NCBI RefSeq assembly: GCF_016086655.4
Contig: NC_052135.2
Location: 53,927,671 to 53,991,670 of the forward strand
DNA from: Lepeophtheirus salmonis
Lineage: Eukaryota; Arthropoda; Copepoda; Siphonostomatoida; Caligidae
Direction: 5' to 3'
DNA: 64,000 nt
Shown here: piece after piece, positions 35,030 through 45,791 of the stretch
How the letters are laid out: each line of letters opens with the position of its first letter
How positions within the stretch are numbered: position 1 is the first letter of the stretch
Program-made: the position numbers and the translations under genes
Notes under the pieces: model-generated
Seen by the model: the letters and a program-made list of their open reading frames with translations, nothing else
Told to the model about the DNA's origin: nothing
Databases searched by the model: none

Positions 35030-35410
35030 GAACATATTTTATCACCAACAAACCTATGTGGCCCGACAGAACAAAAACAAGCTAAAAATATTATCTCAAA
35101 ATTGATTCATAATTACATTTGTATTTTTTTCGCTAATCAACGTCTATTTCTAGCAGCAATTTATACTTTTTAACCTTTTGGGTATGTGGCAAATTGAAAT
35201 TAAGTAAGCCATGATTGATGGTCACAATATAAAAAAATGGGAAAATTGATGGATTTTATTTGAAAGGCCATAACGGGAAAATTATAGGTCTCCAAAAATT
35301 AAATAAAGTTTCAAACTATAACTAAATTTCTTAGATACCTGATCTAATCCTTTAAATTTGAATACAATGCCTATAATTGAATAAATATATCCTTGAAATA
35401 GTAGCTTATA
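35030..35410 (-). repeat. Repeat D, inverted near-complete copy
   Basis: Reverse-strand reading gives the D order: GGCATTGTATTCAAATTTAA, GGATTAGATCAGGTATCTAA, ATGGCCTTTCAAATAAAATC, TTTTATATTGTGACCATCAA, TGGCTTACTTAATTTCAATT, TCAATTTTGAGATAATATTT, TAGCTTGTTTTTGTTCTGTC and GGGCCACATAGGTTTGTTGG. D is about 370 bp, noncoding, without evident inverted ends. Confidence 0.65.
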
Positions 35411-36229
35411 TATAAATATGATGTAAAAATTACATTTGACATTTCTTCTTTTTATATATTTTTGTTCCAGGTTGTTTTAATGTTAGCTCAACACATATGT
35501 TTACCTAAATTAAAATTTATATATTTGGGATTTATTCTCAAAGTTTGTGAATTCAAAAGTTGAAATGCTTTTGTTTGGTATATTTTAGCCACTATGTGTT
35601 TATGGCCAGTAAGTTTCTACAGTAAATAATGTCAAGATAAAATCCGTATTATTTTATTTTATGTATATTTTATATGTTACATACTCTTTCTTGGAGAGAA
35701 TATTTATTTATGGAAGTACAAATATACTTGTATATTCAGAGGGATGGGTTTTATTTCTGCTTCCTTGCTTGAATATCACTATATTAATGGTATTCTGATC
35801 ACGTTTTCATACTGTTTAAAATATATATATGGGATTTACTTTGGGGTATTTTTTCCCCTCTTTATATTTTCTTTGAAATAGACGCTTTATATTTCAAAGA
35901 AATGAGTGAGGTTTGTTCACCTCGTTGAGTTAACGTTCTATTCTTGACTACTCATCTAGTATTTTGTAACCTATGTGAGATCTCCTTAAGGGAATTAAGA
36001 CTCAGTTATAAGAGTCTCACATCAAACAAAGTCCTATAATGTTAATGAACCCAATTTCAATGAAAAAATGAAACAAAATTGAGTCAAAACAGAAGTTGTG
36101 AAATATCTACTCCATGCGTCATATTTAAGTTAAAACTTAGATAGTTGTTATTTTTTTACAAAAGTGAGGTTGTATTATATTTTAATAAACATTTAAAAAA
36201 ATATTGATTGTATCTTCAAAAGGAACCAA
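35411..36229. other. AT-rich stretch, nothing recognised
   Basis: A short inverted pair, TATTTTCTTTGAAATA with TATATTTCAAAGAAAT, lies near 35867-35902. No gene. Confidence 0.45.
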
Positions 36230-36880
36230 GTGAAAGACAAAATAATTCCTTGCGGGAAATGCTGTCGCGCCAGAAAACCCCAGGATCACCTAGACGGCTG
36301 TGTATTGTCAAGGACGACAAAATGGAGACAAAAATGGAAATGTTTGAGATTATTTTGATTCAGCATCAGCCGGCAGGCTGATGCTGACCATAAAAAGCTA
36401 TTTGAAACTCAATCAACAGTCCCCGGAAAGTCTAGGCAAGGTCGGAAAGGAATAGTAAGAAAAAAGTCATGATTATGCATGTCAAAAACTGCCATGAGAG
36501 AAATACACTGCGAAATGTTCACGGTGTAGCTAAGAAGATGAATTTGAGTGAGGTTATAGTAAATACTTGGGAGCAAGTGGAAGTAGATATCATTAAGACG
36601 GTCATAAAGGAGAAGAGGCTCTCTAGAGCTAAGGTTATTTTGAATGTATCCTAGAAGTGTGGGCTCCCATTGTCAACAATCTTAGTCCTTTTGATTATTC
36701 CATCTGGAGGTCGTGTGAGCTGCCAGCAACAAGCCTCATGGTGGCCTAATCGAAGAAATAATATTTTTATACTTGTATTGTTAAATAAAGGCCGTGACAT
36801 TGAACATGTTACTCATTCGTTATTGATCTTGATAAAGTCAAACATTGTCAGGATTTATTAAAGTGATAGCCTGTAAACTG
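36230..36880 (+). pseudogene. Tc1/mariner transposase relic, plus strand
   Basis: Fragments in several frames. An open block at 36469-36654 (KNCHERNTLRNVHGVAKKMN, LSEVIVNTWEQ) corresponds loosely to the second DNA-binding region. From 36659, WAPIVNNLSPFDYSIWRSCE matches the family's SPDLSPFDYSIW--CE motif carrying the third-acid region, followed by LPATSLMVA. Most of the DDE core between them is missing. A perfect 12-bp stem hairpin (36360-36387) lies in the 5' part. Confidence 0.55.
36360..36387. repeat. Perfect 12-bp stem hairpin
   Basis: TCAGCATCAGCC, a four-base GGCA loop, then the exact reverse complement. It is GC-rich against an AT-rich background, inside the transposase relic, and not explained by its coding. 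Confidence 0.8.
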
Positions 36881-38035
36881 GATATCTTGGGTTACTAAGG
36901 ATTATAATTCATAAGAATCCCAAAATATATTTAATTTTTATATTAACAACTCTCCTCAACACATTTTCATTAAGTAACATTTTAACGAACTACTGGCAAC
37001 TATTTTTGTAATTCAAATGTTGAACTGAAATTTCCTTCATGTATGACCACTCAACAGAAAAGCAATCTAAAAGGATTTTTCTCAAAAATTATTTCTGGAT
37101 TACAATTTTGTAATTTCGAAGACTTATCATCAATTTATCTTTGGTAGACACTACAAATTTTACAAGAGTAGCAAAATTAGTCATCACAATGAATTTTTTT
37201 ATATGAATAGCTATAACGGAGTCAAATTATGTTTAATAAATCAAATGGTGGTTCTATACTGTAGTTGTCATACTTTGGTATTTCAAGTCATTCAAGAAAT
37301 ACAAAGTCAATAAACTACAGGAAAATGTTTGGATAATATTAGATTGTTTTTCCGTTAACTTTCAAAAGATTAAAAGTATTTTGAGATTTGATTTCAAATC
37401 TTACAAATCTCCATATAAAATTAATACTTGATTGATCTTGAAATTTAATAACATAAGACATGACTTGTATTTGAATTGAAATAACTTGAATCTTTACTGG
37501 GACTTGAGAATTTTGTTGTGACTTTCTCACACCTCTGATCTATGTGCGTTGTAAACTTTGTAAATCAATTCTCATGAAGAATGAAATATTTTATATGACA
37601 TGGCATTAGATTAATGGGCAATACCAAAAGGGGAAAACTAAGTGCAATCGATTAAAAACCCTTTTCATGCCTTATATTAGTTGTTCCAAAAACAAAAAAG
37701 AATATTAACAAGTATTTAAGTATTATTATTTACATATATGTGGTCGTTTTGATGAAGGGATGATATTATTGAACTATGTCGCCGTTTTGAACTATTCCTT
37801 GTAGATACTTTTTTAAATTAACAAAGTCAATTCAAATGGAAATACTTTTTTTTTAAATACACAAAAACGGGACATCCTCAATTCTACAGGGTCGTCCACT
37901 ACAATTGAAACAATCTTTGAAATCATCCAGATTTTGTATGAGTGCATCACACCTGAGTGTTTTTTTGCTCATACAAGAGGCAAAATGAGTGATAAAATAA
38001 TTACCCAGTTTTTAGTTGTTATTGTTTTATTTTAA
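36881..38035. other. AT-rich stretch, nothing recognised
   Basis: A motif near 37888 (CAGGGTCGTCCACTACAATT) might be a terminus of the next Tc1/mariner relic, but I found no inverted partner. Confidence 0.4.
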
Positions 38036-38037
38036 GT

Positions 38038-38440
38038 CAGTTGTCGAGGCGGAGCAACTTAGAATAAACACAATCGCCAAATTATTCCACATGGGCCAAG
38101 AAGTAAAAACAGTCTGGAAAGTCGTTAAGAAGCTGGAAATCTCCAACAACATCCCAAGGAAAATACAAGAAAGGTGATGAATGTAACTGTAATCTTTAAG
38201 GTAGTGCTGAAAAAATCTTTGGAGGATTTCTTAACCTGAACTCCTTGGACTTATATGAGGCATACCTGAACTACTGCTCCCCACAGCTTGATGTCCCTAA
38301 AATCCGCTGTCAAGCGCGTAGCTGCAAAGCTTCCCTCTATACCCCTCCCTCCAAGCTGCAGAGCATTCTATGGGAATGCTGAGGCAATGATTAAGGCCAA
38401 TGGATGTCATAGTCAAAATTAATATGCTAAAACCATCTAT
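38038..38440 (+). pseudogene. Tc1/IS630-type transposase relic with central deletion
   Basis: The N-terminal block (VVEAEQLRINTIAKLF, HMGQEVKTVWKVVKKLEIS) is a helix-turn-helix like those of IS630/Tc1-type transposases, ending in a stop near 38176. After a short gap, LNSLDLYEAYLNY recalls NPLDYYLW---E, and a shifted frame gives HSLMSLKSAVKRVAAK and FYGNAEAMIKANG, like the family's C-terminal LKAA---W--M...R-EAMI-A-G end. The DDE core between them is almost wholly lost. Confidence 0.6.
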
Positions 38441-39208
38441 CATATTTAATAAAACTAAAAAGTCTATCACAATGCATATGTTCAGGACCTAGATAAGGTG
38501 AAAGTTTGTAAGGAATGGGACATAAGCGTTGTTTACTTATATTCGTTTGTAAACAAGGCGACAGAGAGTGGGACCACCTAGCGGCAAAACAATACAGCTC
38601 CTAAATGATAATATTAATGAATAAAAAATAACATACGTATATTTCTTATATAGAAGGTGCTGTCAAAATTCCTCTGAGCATGCGACATTTTGTAAACAAA
38701 AATTTACAGACCTTGCTGATAAGATTTATTTTTTAGTTTGCTCATTCACTATTGTTGTGTGCGACACTATATTTCTACAACACCTTCCATTAAGTAGTTT
38801 TGACAATAAACAAACACGAATTCTTTCTCAAGGATGGTGTTTGAAAATCAGTGCATGATATTTCTAACCATGCATAATAAGTAGAGATAAAATAAGAACC
38901 TTTTTCATTATTTATGGACTATGTAAATTTCTAAAAAAAATAATTAGCCTTCTATATACCTTTTCTCTTTATTTTTTATTGAAAAAAGTGTTATAAGTTA
39001 TTTAGAATTTTTTCTTATACCTATCTATCACTTTACATTAGATTTAAATCAATTAAATGATAAGATGTTTAGTTTGTACCAACTTCAAACAATACGTGCA
39101 CGATTTTGTCAGCTGTAAGGTAATTGCTTTGTGAGATATAACATGGTGAGTAAAAAACATTTGTTATTCTCAAACTAATGGATAAAAAGAATTTTTTGTG
39201 TTAATATA
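38441..39208. other. Spacer, nothing recognised
   Basis: GC-moderate near 38560 (ACAGAGAGTGGGACCACCTA), otherwise AT-rich. No coding block. Confidence 0.4.
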
Positions 39209-39229
39209 GCATTTTTTTTTGGTGAAAAG

Positions 39230-39434
39230 GCTACTATTGAAGCCAAGGCTTGTCATAATAAACATTGTTCGGACTCCTTGCCAGCAAAATTAACTGATGA
39301 ACAACAGTTTGATAAATTGAGACTCGGCAAAATGACCGTTGAAGATAAGGGGACGTTTGAAAGAGACAGTTACCAAAAAAACATCAAAAAAGTACACCAA
39401 ACAAGAAAAGTTGATCGATTCTATGTATACCTTA
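39230..39434 (+). CDS. Candidate internal exon of an unidentified gene
   Basis: An open frame bounded by splice-like signals: a T-run and GGTGAAAAG upstream (alternative acceptor TTAATATAG at 39209) and TTA followed by a GTAAGT donor at 39435. It encodes ATIEAKACHNKHCSDSLPAK, then LTDEQQFDKLRLGKM, TVEDKGTFERDSYQKNIKK, and ends RKVDRFYVYL. It is charged, with a CxxxxC pair and balanced codon use unlike the random ORFs here. I do not recognise the domain. The exon would end in phase 1. No partner exon is found, and repeat D starts 20 bp into the putative intron, so it could be a repeat-borne ORF. Confidence 0.35.
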
Positions 39435-39454
39435 GTAAGTTAGAACTTATTATT

Positions 39455-39765
39455 TCATATACATATTTGAGTTAATTTAGACTTTGTATTCAAATGTGTG
39501 GAATAAGTTAAGATTGATTTTTTTCAAAATAGTTTGGAATATTTGCTTGATTTAAGAAGCTTATATTATTCAATGAATACTCCTTTTAATAAAGTCCATC
39601 AATTTCACAGTTTTTTATTGTGACCTTCGATTTTGTCTACTTTAAGCGCAATTTGATGCACACTCAAAGAGTTAATAATAAAGATTGACAAAAATTTGAC
39701 TAATAAAATAATTTAGCTTGCTTTAGTGTTGATGGGCCACGTAGTATCTATAGTTCATATGTAGA
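39455..39765 (+). repeat. Repeat D, first of a tandem pair
   Basis: ATTTGAGTTAATTTAGAC, TTTGTATTCAAATGTGTGGA, TTTTATTGTGACCTTCGATT, TTGTCTACTTTAAGCGCAAT, TTGATGCACACTCAAAGAGT, and TAGCTTGCTTTAGTGTTGAT with GGGCCACGTAG at the end. Confidence 0.65.
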
Positions 39766-39784
39766 TTTAGCGCAATATTTCATC

Positions 39785-40135
39785 AAAATATTTCGTTTCA
39801 GTCCATTATAACGGCTTTGTATTTAAATTTGTGGAATTAGTTCAGATATCCAAGGATTTTAATTATAGTATAAAAATTTTACTTGATGTAAGAGACTTAA
39901 TTGTGTCCAATATTGCCCCTTTCAAATCAAATCGGAACTTCTTATTCTTTTATTGGAACAATCAATTTTGTCTATAATAAATGTACTTTGTACCACCTGT
40001 AAAGTGTTAAAGAGAATATTTTCTTTATAGAAATGAATGATAATTCGTAAAAAAAAAATACAGATGTAATACACATTCAATTTTAAGGAAAATCAGTCTA
40101 GCTTGCTTTTATGTTGACAAGCCATAAACATACAA
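39785..40135 (+). repeat. Repeat D, second of a tandem pair
   Basis: CTTTGTATTTAAATTTGTGG, TTAGTTCAGATATCCAAGGA, TTGATGTAAGAGACTTAATT, GTGTCCAATATTGCCCCTTT, CTTTTATTGGAACAATC and TCTAGCTTGCTTTTATGTTG. It starts about 20 bp after the previous copy ends, in the same orientation. Confidence 0.65.
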
Positions 40136-41095
40136 AAGAGAGTAACGAATAAACAATATATTATATGAACGATCCATTTGAATAGCGCAAAAGAGAAAAT
40201 GAAGGACCATAAAACAAAGTTGAGCCAATAAATGAAAATGGATTTTTAATTAAAACTTATTAAATTTATTATTTTAATTTCCTGTCAAAAAGTTGCCTCA
40301 TTGTTTAAAAAGCATGAAAGATATAATAAATTCAATTTATATTGTGATGTTTAATAAGTATATCCATATGATCATTGTAGCCTTTACAATTTTTGTATAT
40401 GAGCATTAAGTATTCATACATATATTTTTTTTATTAATAAAGTTTTGGTTTAAAACGGGTTTTAATTAACACGTTTTAATATGAGATATTAAGGAAGTCA
40501 TTGCTTTGTTGTTGTTGTTTTTTTGTTTTTTTTGTAATAAATATGATATTTAAAAAAAAAAGACTGAGAAGAGTTAAATTAAAAACAAAGCAAACTTTTT
40601 AAATTACACACTAAAAGCCATTATTATCATTAATACCATGTTGTCAAAACTTCAGGGTTGCTATCGTCATAATTAAATAAATAAATACATTTACAAATAT
40701 GAAAAAAAAAATTCATAAAATAAATCATTATGCTTTAGTATATTATAAACATCTGTAGGTTTGTAAATCCTCGGTAATTTTATTAAGTTAAAAAATAGAA
40801 ACTAAATATATACCGATTTCAAAATTTCAGCCAGTTCCGACAACCTTTTTTCCCCACACCGATTCTTTATTAATATTTTATGTAAAGGAATTATATACGA
40901 ATAAAAAAATGATTTACTTATTTTAATGTTTAATGTTTTATTAATTAGGGCTTGACGAGAAAAGACAACAATATAGATCAGTCATAATTATGATGATAAT
41001 TAGTTGTAAATGATTTAAAAAGTCAGTGCCATACAATGTTCATGAGTCCATTTATTCTTGGTCCAACTTTTCTTCTTTTTTTTTAACTTTGGATG
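40136..41095. other. AT-rich stretch, nothing recognised
   Basis: Low-complexity GTTGTTGTTG near 40508 and A-runs; no gene. Confidence 0.45.
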
Positions 41096-41099
41096 CATC

Positions 41100-41275
41100 T
41101 TAAATTGAACTTAAAGTAGTCAAAATTTATCGTCACTATAAAAAAAAGGAGCAATGTATTAATTTTATTTGAAAATACTCATATCAGAGCTTTTAAAAAG
41201 TTTTCTAACCAAATAAACGTTTTAAGCTATTGCTAAAATTCTTGCGTATCTCAAATCATTCCAGAAATTTTAATG
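41100..41275 (-). repeat. Repeat D fragment, inverted
   Basis: The reverse strand gives ATTTCTGGAATGATTTGAGA, AGAATTTTAGCAATAGC, TATTTTCAAATAAAATTAAT, TATAGTGACGATAAATTTTG and ACTACTTTAAGTTC, i.e. the central part of D. A plus-strand D end (TTCAAGATTATTTTTATGTT) lies at 41370, so two fragments are juxtaposed. Confidence 0.5.
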
Positions 41276-42475
41276 AAACGTATATAAGTGACTCCAATAT
41301 GTCTATAAGATATTGGTCTGTTTGTATATATGAAGTAAAAAAGGAAATTTGGATTTTTTCCAATTCTTGTTCAAGATTATTTTTATGTTGACACACCACA
41401 TAGCTAATATTTTTTTCTATTCGACAAAGCCTCCCTAATGATTGGTTGGAAACCCCTTAAATAACTTTTTAATATAGGTATATATAAAAAAAAGAGTCAT
41501 TTTCACTAATGAAAAATAATTAATTTATTTAATCCCATTTATTTGCATCGTTCTGCAAGAACCAGAGCAAAAACGAAAAAGAAAAAAATAGGTTACCAAA
41601 TAAATGACTTTACTTTTATTTTATCAAATCATGATAGTTCAAAACAAATGACATATTTACAGAACTCAACTTTTCCTTTTTCATTTCTGAAGTAGTAAAA
41701 AAATTGAATTAAATTCCCCATAAGTAATTTCATTGCACACGTTTTTCTAACGACTTAAGAATATGAAATTTTGTCTTTATATAACCTACTATATACATAA
41801 TATTACTTTGATAATGAATTTTAATTAAATATAAAAATTTAAAATAAAGATTTTATTTTTATCAGCGAGGATCCATTGTACCCTCTTTTTGAACCATTTG
41901 GGTAATTTCGACGCAAGTCACTCACATATTGTGAAAGAAATATTAATATTCTTACAAATGTGTTGGTAATATATGTGTATATAAACTTCCATACTTGACT
42001 CACAAAACTTTCTTGCCCCCTCCCCCCTTCTTTCTTATGTGCAAAGAAATATGAAAGACCTTTCAGAAAAAAAAAATTCTCAAAGACTAGATAGAAAAAT
42101 TATAAAAGTTTTTATTTTTTTGTAAAAAATAGAAAAGAAATGCAAATAATTTTTGATTGTATTTCGTTATACTTTTATTGTGCAAATCACATTTCTTTTT
42201 CACCATATAAATGCAATCGTAACTAGGGCTGTAAATTGTAAGCATTATGAGTATGAGGGAATAGTAGAAGTTGAAAATTATTATAATGAATACTGTAACC
42301 TGTTTGATTAATTTTCTTATTGTTTTCCCTCATATTTTCTTTTTTATTCGTTTACTTTGAGTTTATTAGCGTTCACTTGCTCGCTTTGTCACACTTCACA
42401 ATATATTTGAAACCATTTAACTTTATAATAAATCAAAAGCTTTGTTCTGACGATCTTCAAAGCTACTTCGTTTAA
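41276..42475. other. AT-rich stretch with a family A end motif
   Basis: No gene. At 42222-42242 CTAGGGCTGTAAATTGTAAG is the inverse of family A's terminal AATTTACAACCCTA, a possible second end of a family A element. Confidence 0.4.
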
Positions 42476-42479
42476 TTTG

Positions 42480-42792
42480 TATCTGTTAATGTGGGTTATT
42501 GCAACAACCTTAATCATTTGAAGAATGTTTGAGAAGAGAATAGTCATAAAATTAAGGAAATAAATACAAGTCTCAAGTTATCTTGCAAAATATAGGCAGG
42601 AATTACTCCGTTTTCGATACTCAATTCTACTCTTAGTCCAAAAAAGGACTTATCCTTTTAACCATAGATGTAAATAATATATGAACTGTCAGTATGTTAA
42701 AAAAAAAGAGAATGGGAATGAAAGTGACCACCTTGACAGTGGGGAAGGAGAGCAGTTTAGTGGTCATGACGTTTTATTAGATTATCTCCAAA
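42480..42792 (+). repeat. Family A repeat, two partial copies
   Basis: The first (42480-42680) has TCATTTGAAGAATGTTTGAG, GGCAGGAATTACTCC, ACTCAATTCTACTCTTAGTC and AAAAAGGACTTATCC. The second (42685-42792) has CAGTATGTTAAAAAAAAAGA, AGCAGTTTAGTGGTCATGAC and GTTTTATTAGATTA, and is cut off where the transposase relic starts. Confidence 0.65.
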
Positions 42793-42794
42793 TA

Positions 42795-43145
42795 AACTAT
42801 GACGGTGGAAGGCGAATGTCCCACTGTGTATGTAGTAATCTGTCATGGCGTCCCACTGCTAATTGACAGTGGCTTTGAGGGCTTTGATGTTTGGATGACG
42901 GACACTGCAGGCATTCTCTTCGTCATGTACCCTAAAGGTATAGCAAGGGTTGTTGGCATCAGGACTATAGGTTGCAAAAATGTCAAAAAGGAGTGCAAAA
43001 GAACCTCAAAATACTTTTTTAAAACTCAATCAAACGATTCTTGCAATAGAGGAAATAGGGTTCTTCCATTGCTGGTGTCAAAAGTGGCCTCTCCGCCCTC
43101 ACAAGGATCTTTTGCTAATATGATTGTCACCTCCTTCCTATGAGT
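42795..43145 (-). pseudogene. Internally deleted Tc1/mariner transposase relic
   Basis: On the minus strand the first part (about 43140-42985) reads KILVRAERPLLTPAMEE, the end of the DNA-binding domain (KSLVR-RPLLTP). It then jumps to PDANNPCYTFRVHDEENACS and VRHPNIKALKATVN, a stop, and QWDAMTDYY, the C-terminal tail. The central DDE region is deleted and frames shift. Sense-strand ORFs across it, up to 114 codons, are shadows. It abuts a truncated family A copy, so one probably inserted into or recombined with the other. Confidence 0.7.
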
Positions 43146-43835
43146 CTCTTTAGAATGACCAGAATACGTTTTTTTTATTCCAGAATTTGTCAGAAGACAT
43201 CACGTTTTAAAGCTTTGAGGTACTTCTCCATTTCGTTCAATTTTCAAAATCTTGTCCAAAAAATTTAAAAAAAATTAGAATGAATACTATATATATATAT
43301 TTTTATGTAGAACTGTTTTTGATGGTTTTATTAGTGATTTTGACATTTAAATAACAAAAGAATGATAAAGGTAAATGAGTTAAAAATATGCAGGATTATT
43401 TAATTATATCTGTATTATACATAAAGGCGGAAACATTGACTCGAGACTGACGACTTCACGCGATCACACAATCAAAAACTCGAGACTTAACTTGGAGTTG
43501 AGAGCAATGGATATGAAATAGTTGTAAACGTTTATTTTACTAAAGACTTTAATTGTACTCGATGAAATGTTTAAATACTTAGACTTGATCTGAAGTAAAA
43601 GAGAAAAGACTTCATACTCGATCACATCACTAACACATATATTAATATATAATGTTTGTTCAAATATAATTTCGTATTTTTGTCTTATTTCCATGGTTTC
43701 GTCGATTCTGTTCTGGCAGTTTTGATGTCAAAATTTGTATAAAATAATAGAAATAGTCAAGTCCCACCATCATGTAAGCACTGTTTTACATAAACGGAAA
43801 TAATGGACGTCTTTTTACTACATCGTATATAAATA
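43146..43835. other. AT-rich stretch, nothing recognised
   Basis: A TA run at 43290-43302 and random ORFs only. Confidence 0.45.
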
Positions 43836-44562
43836 TTAGGTTGCGGCAAAAGTAATTTCGTATTTCTCGCATTATTTTAATGCTTTATAAAAAGCATTAC
43901 AATTATCCGATTAAAGCCAAATATGCCCTTTCCTATTTGATAACTTGTTGCCAACGAGAATCTAACTTCATAATTACTTTTCGTCGAATCCCTTGTCCCT
44001 ATTGGCAAAATACTCAGACAAAAAAAATTCATAAGCCTCTATTGAGGCCAAATTTGTACTCCAAAGTAAGTTAGGGATAGACAAGAACTGGTAATAGTCA
44101 CCTGGTGCCAGTTCAGACTGTAGGGAGGATGCATAAGAACTTCCAATCTTAGCCGCTTCTGTTAGATCGCCAGCTTCAAACGATCGAGTGGTTTACAGTA
44201 AAAGACAGAGTTGAGCGAGAGAGGGGGGGGGGGATAGCTCAAACCACTGTTCTGCAACACGAACAGAAGGAAGGAGCATTGCTCTTGTCTGCATCGCAAA
44301 TGGTTTTGGTTGCTTTCAAAGAGTTTTTCCCATTCCAGCAGTACAAATGTAAAATATAGCGAATTTCTTCATGTGAAACCTCCATTCTTGACGCACGATA
44401 ATTCACGACTGATCCGGCCAAGCGTAATTCTTTCCGAAAAGCGTTTGCAGTATATACCCATACTTTTACTACGCCTTATCATAGGATCCTATGTGACCAA
44501 TAATAAACAAGATATACTCAGTAAAAAAGATGCCGCAATAAGAAATTACTTTTGTCAAAAGA
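43836..44562 (-). mobile_element. Deleted mariner element with both inverted termini
   Basis: The left end TTAGGTTGCGGCAAAAGTAA with TTTCGTATT (from 43836) pairs with the right end AATAAGAAATTACTTTTGTC near 44537-44562. TTAGGTTG--GCAAAAGTAATT is the classic mariner terminus, and TA flanks both sides. Coding on the minus strand: MEVSHEEIRYILHLYCWNGK and NSLKATKTICDADKSNA (N-terminal DNA-binding region, ATG near 44382), a deletion, then LDRLKLAI, EVLMHPPYSLNW, and FFLSEYFANRDKGFDEK with LDSRWQQVIK near the end. At about 727 bp it is roughly half of a full mariner. Stops and frameshifts make it inactive. An 11-G run lies at 44223-44233 near the deletion join. Confidence 0.85.
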
Positions 44563-44659
44563 TAATGTGATGCATCAACATAAAAAGAACATTAAACAAA
44601 AATTTAAAAAAATAGAAAATAAACATTTGTACCCTTCATTTATGCAAACTAGCCAATAA

Positions 44660-44895
44660 TTCATAGAGATATTTGAGTCAGCCATAGGCTCCGTAGTAAA
44701 TTAGTGAGATTAATTAAGATAACAAGGAATGTTAACTATTGTTTAAAACCTTTATTTAATTTAAGAGTCTCATATGGGCCCTAATACGTCCTTTTAAATA
44801 AAATCTATGATGAATTTTTGCTACTTTTAGAGCAATTTTGCAGCACACCCAAAGGGTTCATAAGAATAATTTGTTGATATAATTGAACAATAATT
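44660..44895 (+). repeat. Repeat D, 5' part, interrupted by a LINE fragment
   Basis: GATATTTGAGTCAGCCATAG, AACCTTTATTTAATTTAAGA, TCCTTTTAAATAAAATCTAT, CTACTTTTAGAGCAATTTTG, CAGCACACCCAAAGGGTTCA. It stops at the target duplication and resumes at 45329. Confidence 0.65.
44883..44895. repeat. Left 13-bp target-site duplication
   Basis: TTGAACAATAATT, identical to 45329-45341, flanking the LINE fragment. Confidence 0.85.
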
Positions 44896-45328
44896 TTTTA
44901 TTATGTTCTTACACTTAATACCAAAGTTGTTAAATAAAATTTTTAAAGAAATAAACATTGAGTTTTAAATTAAGGTTTCAGAGTAAGATTATATCATTAT
45001 GTTACTATAATTTACCAAAGATACGTATTTAAAGCAGACAAAATTAGTTTTATCGGAGGTAAAAAAATATGGCATTCACAATCAAACTAAGATTATTCAT
45101 AAAAATACTAAAAAAAGTCTCAAATTTAAATTTTAGATCGTCTTAAAATCCTTTATAAAACCCTTTTAAATGGTGTTTTGAAGTTGACTGAAGGTACTTA
45201 ATGTCTTTTCCAAGCAAAGTCAACGAATTATTCCCAAGAGACGGAACTTTAATGGAAAGTGCAGCACATCATGCTGTTGCAGCATTAACAATTGCTCTCA
45301 GCTCCTGAGGATGTAAAATATCATTATT
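44896..45328 (-). mobile_element. 5'-truncated LINE copy inserted into repeat D
   Basis: Flanked by exact 13-bp direct repeats, with an A-rich 3' end adjoining the left duplication, as expected for target-primed reverse transcription. On the minus strand it begins inside the coding tail (PQELRAIVNAATA, then IKVPSLGNNSLTLLGKD) and continues through a 3' UTR with GTAAATTATAGTAACATA and TATTAAGTGTAAGA. The same coding tail and 3' UTR words occur at 57690-57950, immediately downstream of the RNase H remnant of the larger LINE relic. That identifies this 433-bp insert as the same LINE family. Confidence 0.8.
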
Positions 45329-45425
45329 TTGAACAATAATTAGGTGAGGAAAACAAATTAATCCACCCTCAATTTTGAGAAAAATCATTTTAACTTGATT
45401 TTTGTTGATGGCTCATATACTTTTT
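45329..45425 (+). repeat. Repeat D, 3' part, with right target-site duplication
   Basis: Starts with the duplicated TTGAACAATAATT (45329-45341), then CAAATTAATCCACCCTCAAT, TTTGAGAAAAATCATTTTAA and TTGATTTTTGTTGATGGCTC, which complete the D unit begun at 44660. Confidence 0.7.
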
Positions 45426-45791
45426 TTTATTACATATGTGTTATTTAATTTCCAATTCAATTTAAATTAGATTTTATTATTCATGGGATGATACTAATAC
45501 AAAGTGTAAAGCCAACCCATCGCTGTGGAACGAATTGATTATATTTAATATGCTGTAAAAAATCATAATATTAATAAGGAAGTTGGAAAATCACGGTTCT
45601 ACGGCTTAAAATCTTAAATAATAGGTTTTTTTTTCCTACAAATTCTCTTAGATATAAATAGTTACTATAACCAATTAGGTTGAGGATTGAAGTTAATCAA
45701 ATGTTCTTTGGAAAGTTTGATTTGTAAGTAAAAGAATAGTTTTTCTCGCTTATGTTATGTTAATTAAAAAAAATATTTGAGTTTTTTTTAG
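45426..45791. other. AT-rich spacer ending in an acceptor-like tract
   Basis: Nothing recognised except TTTGAGTTTTTTTTAG ending at 45791, a good match to a splice acceptor in front of the following open frame. Confidence 0.4.

Noticed and set aside
42799..43143. 114-codon plus-strand ORF
   Set aside because: Antisense to the deleted Tc1/mariner relic, whose minus-strand reading matches the family.
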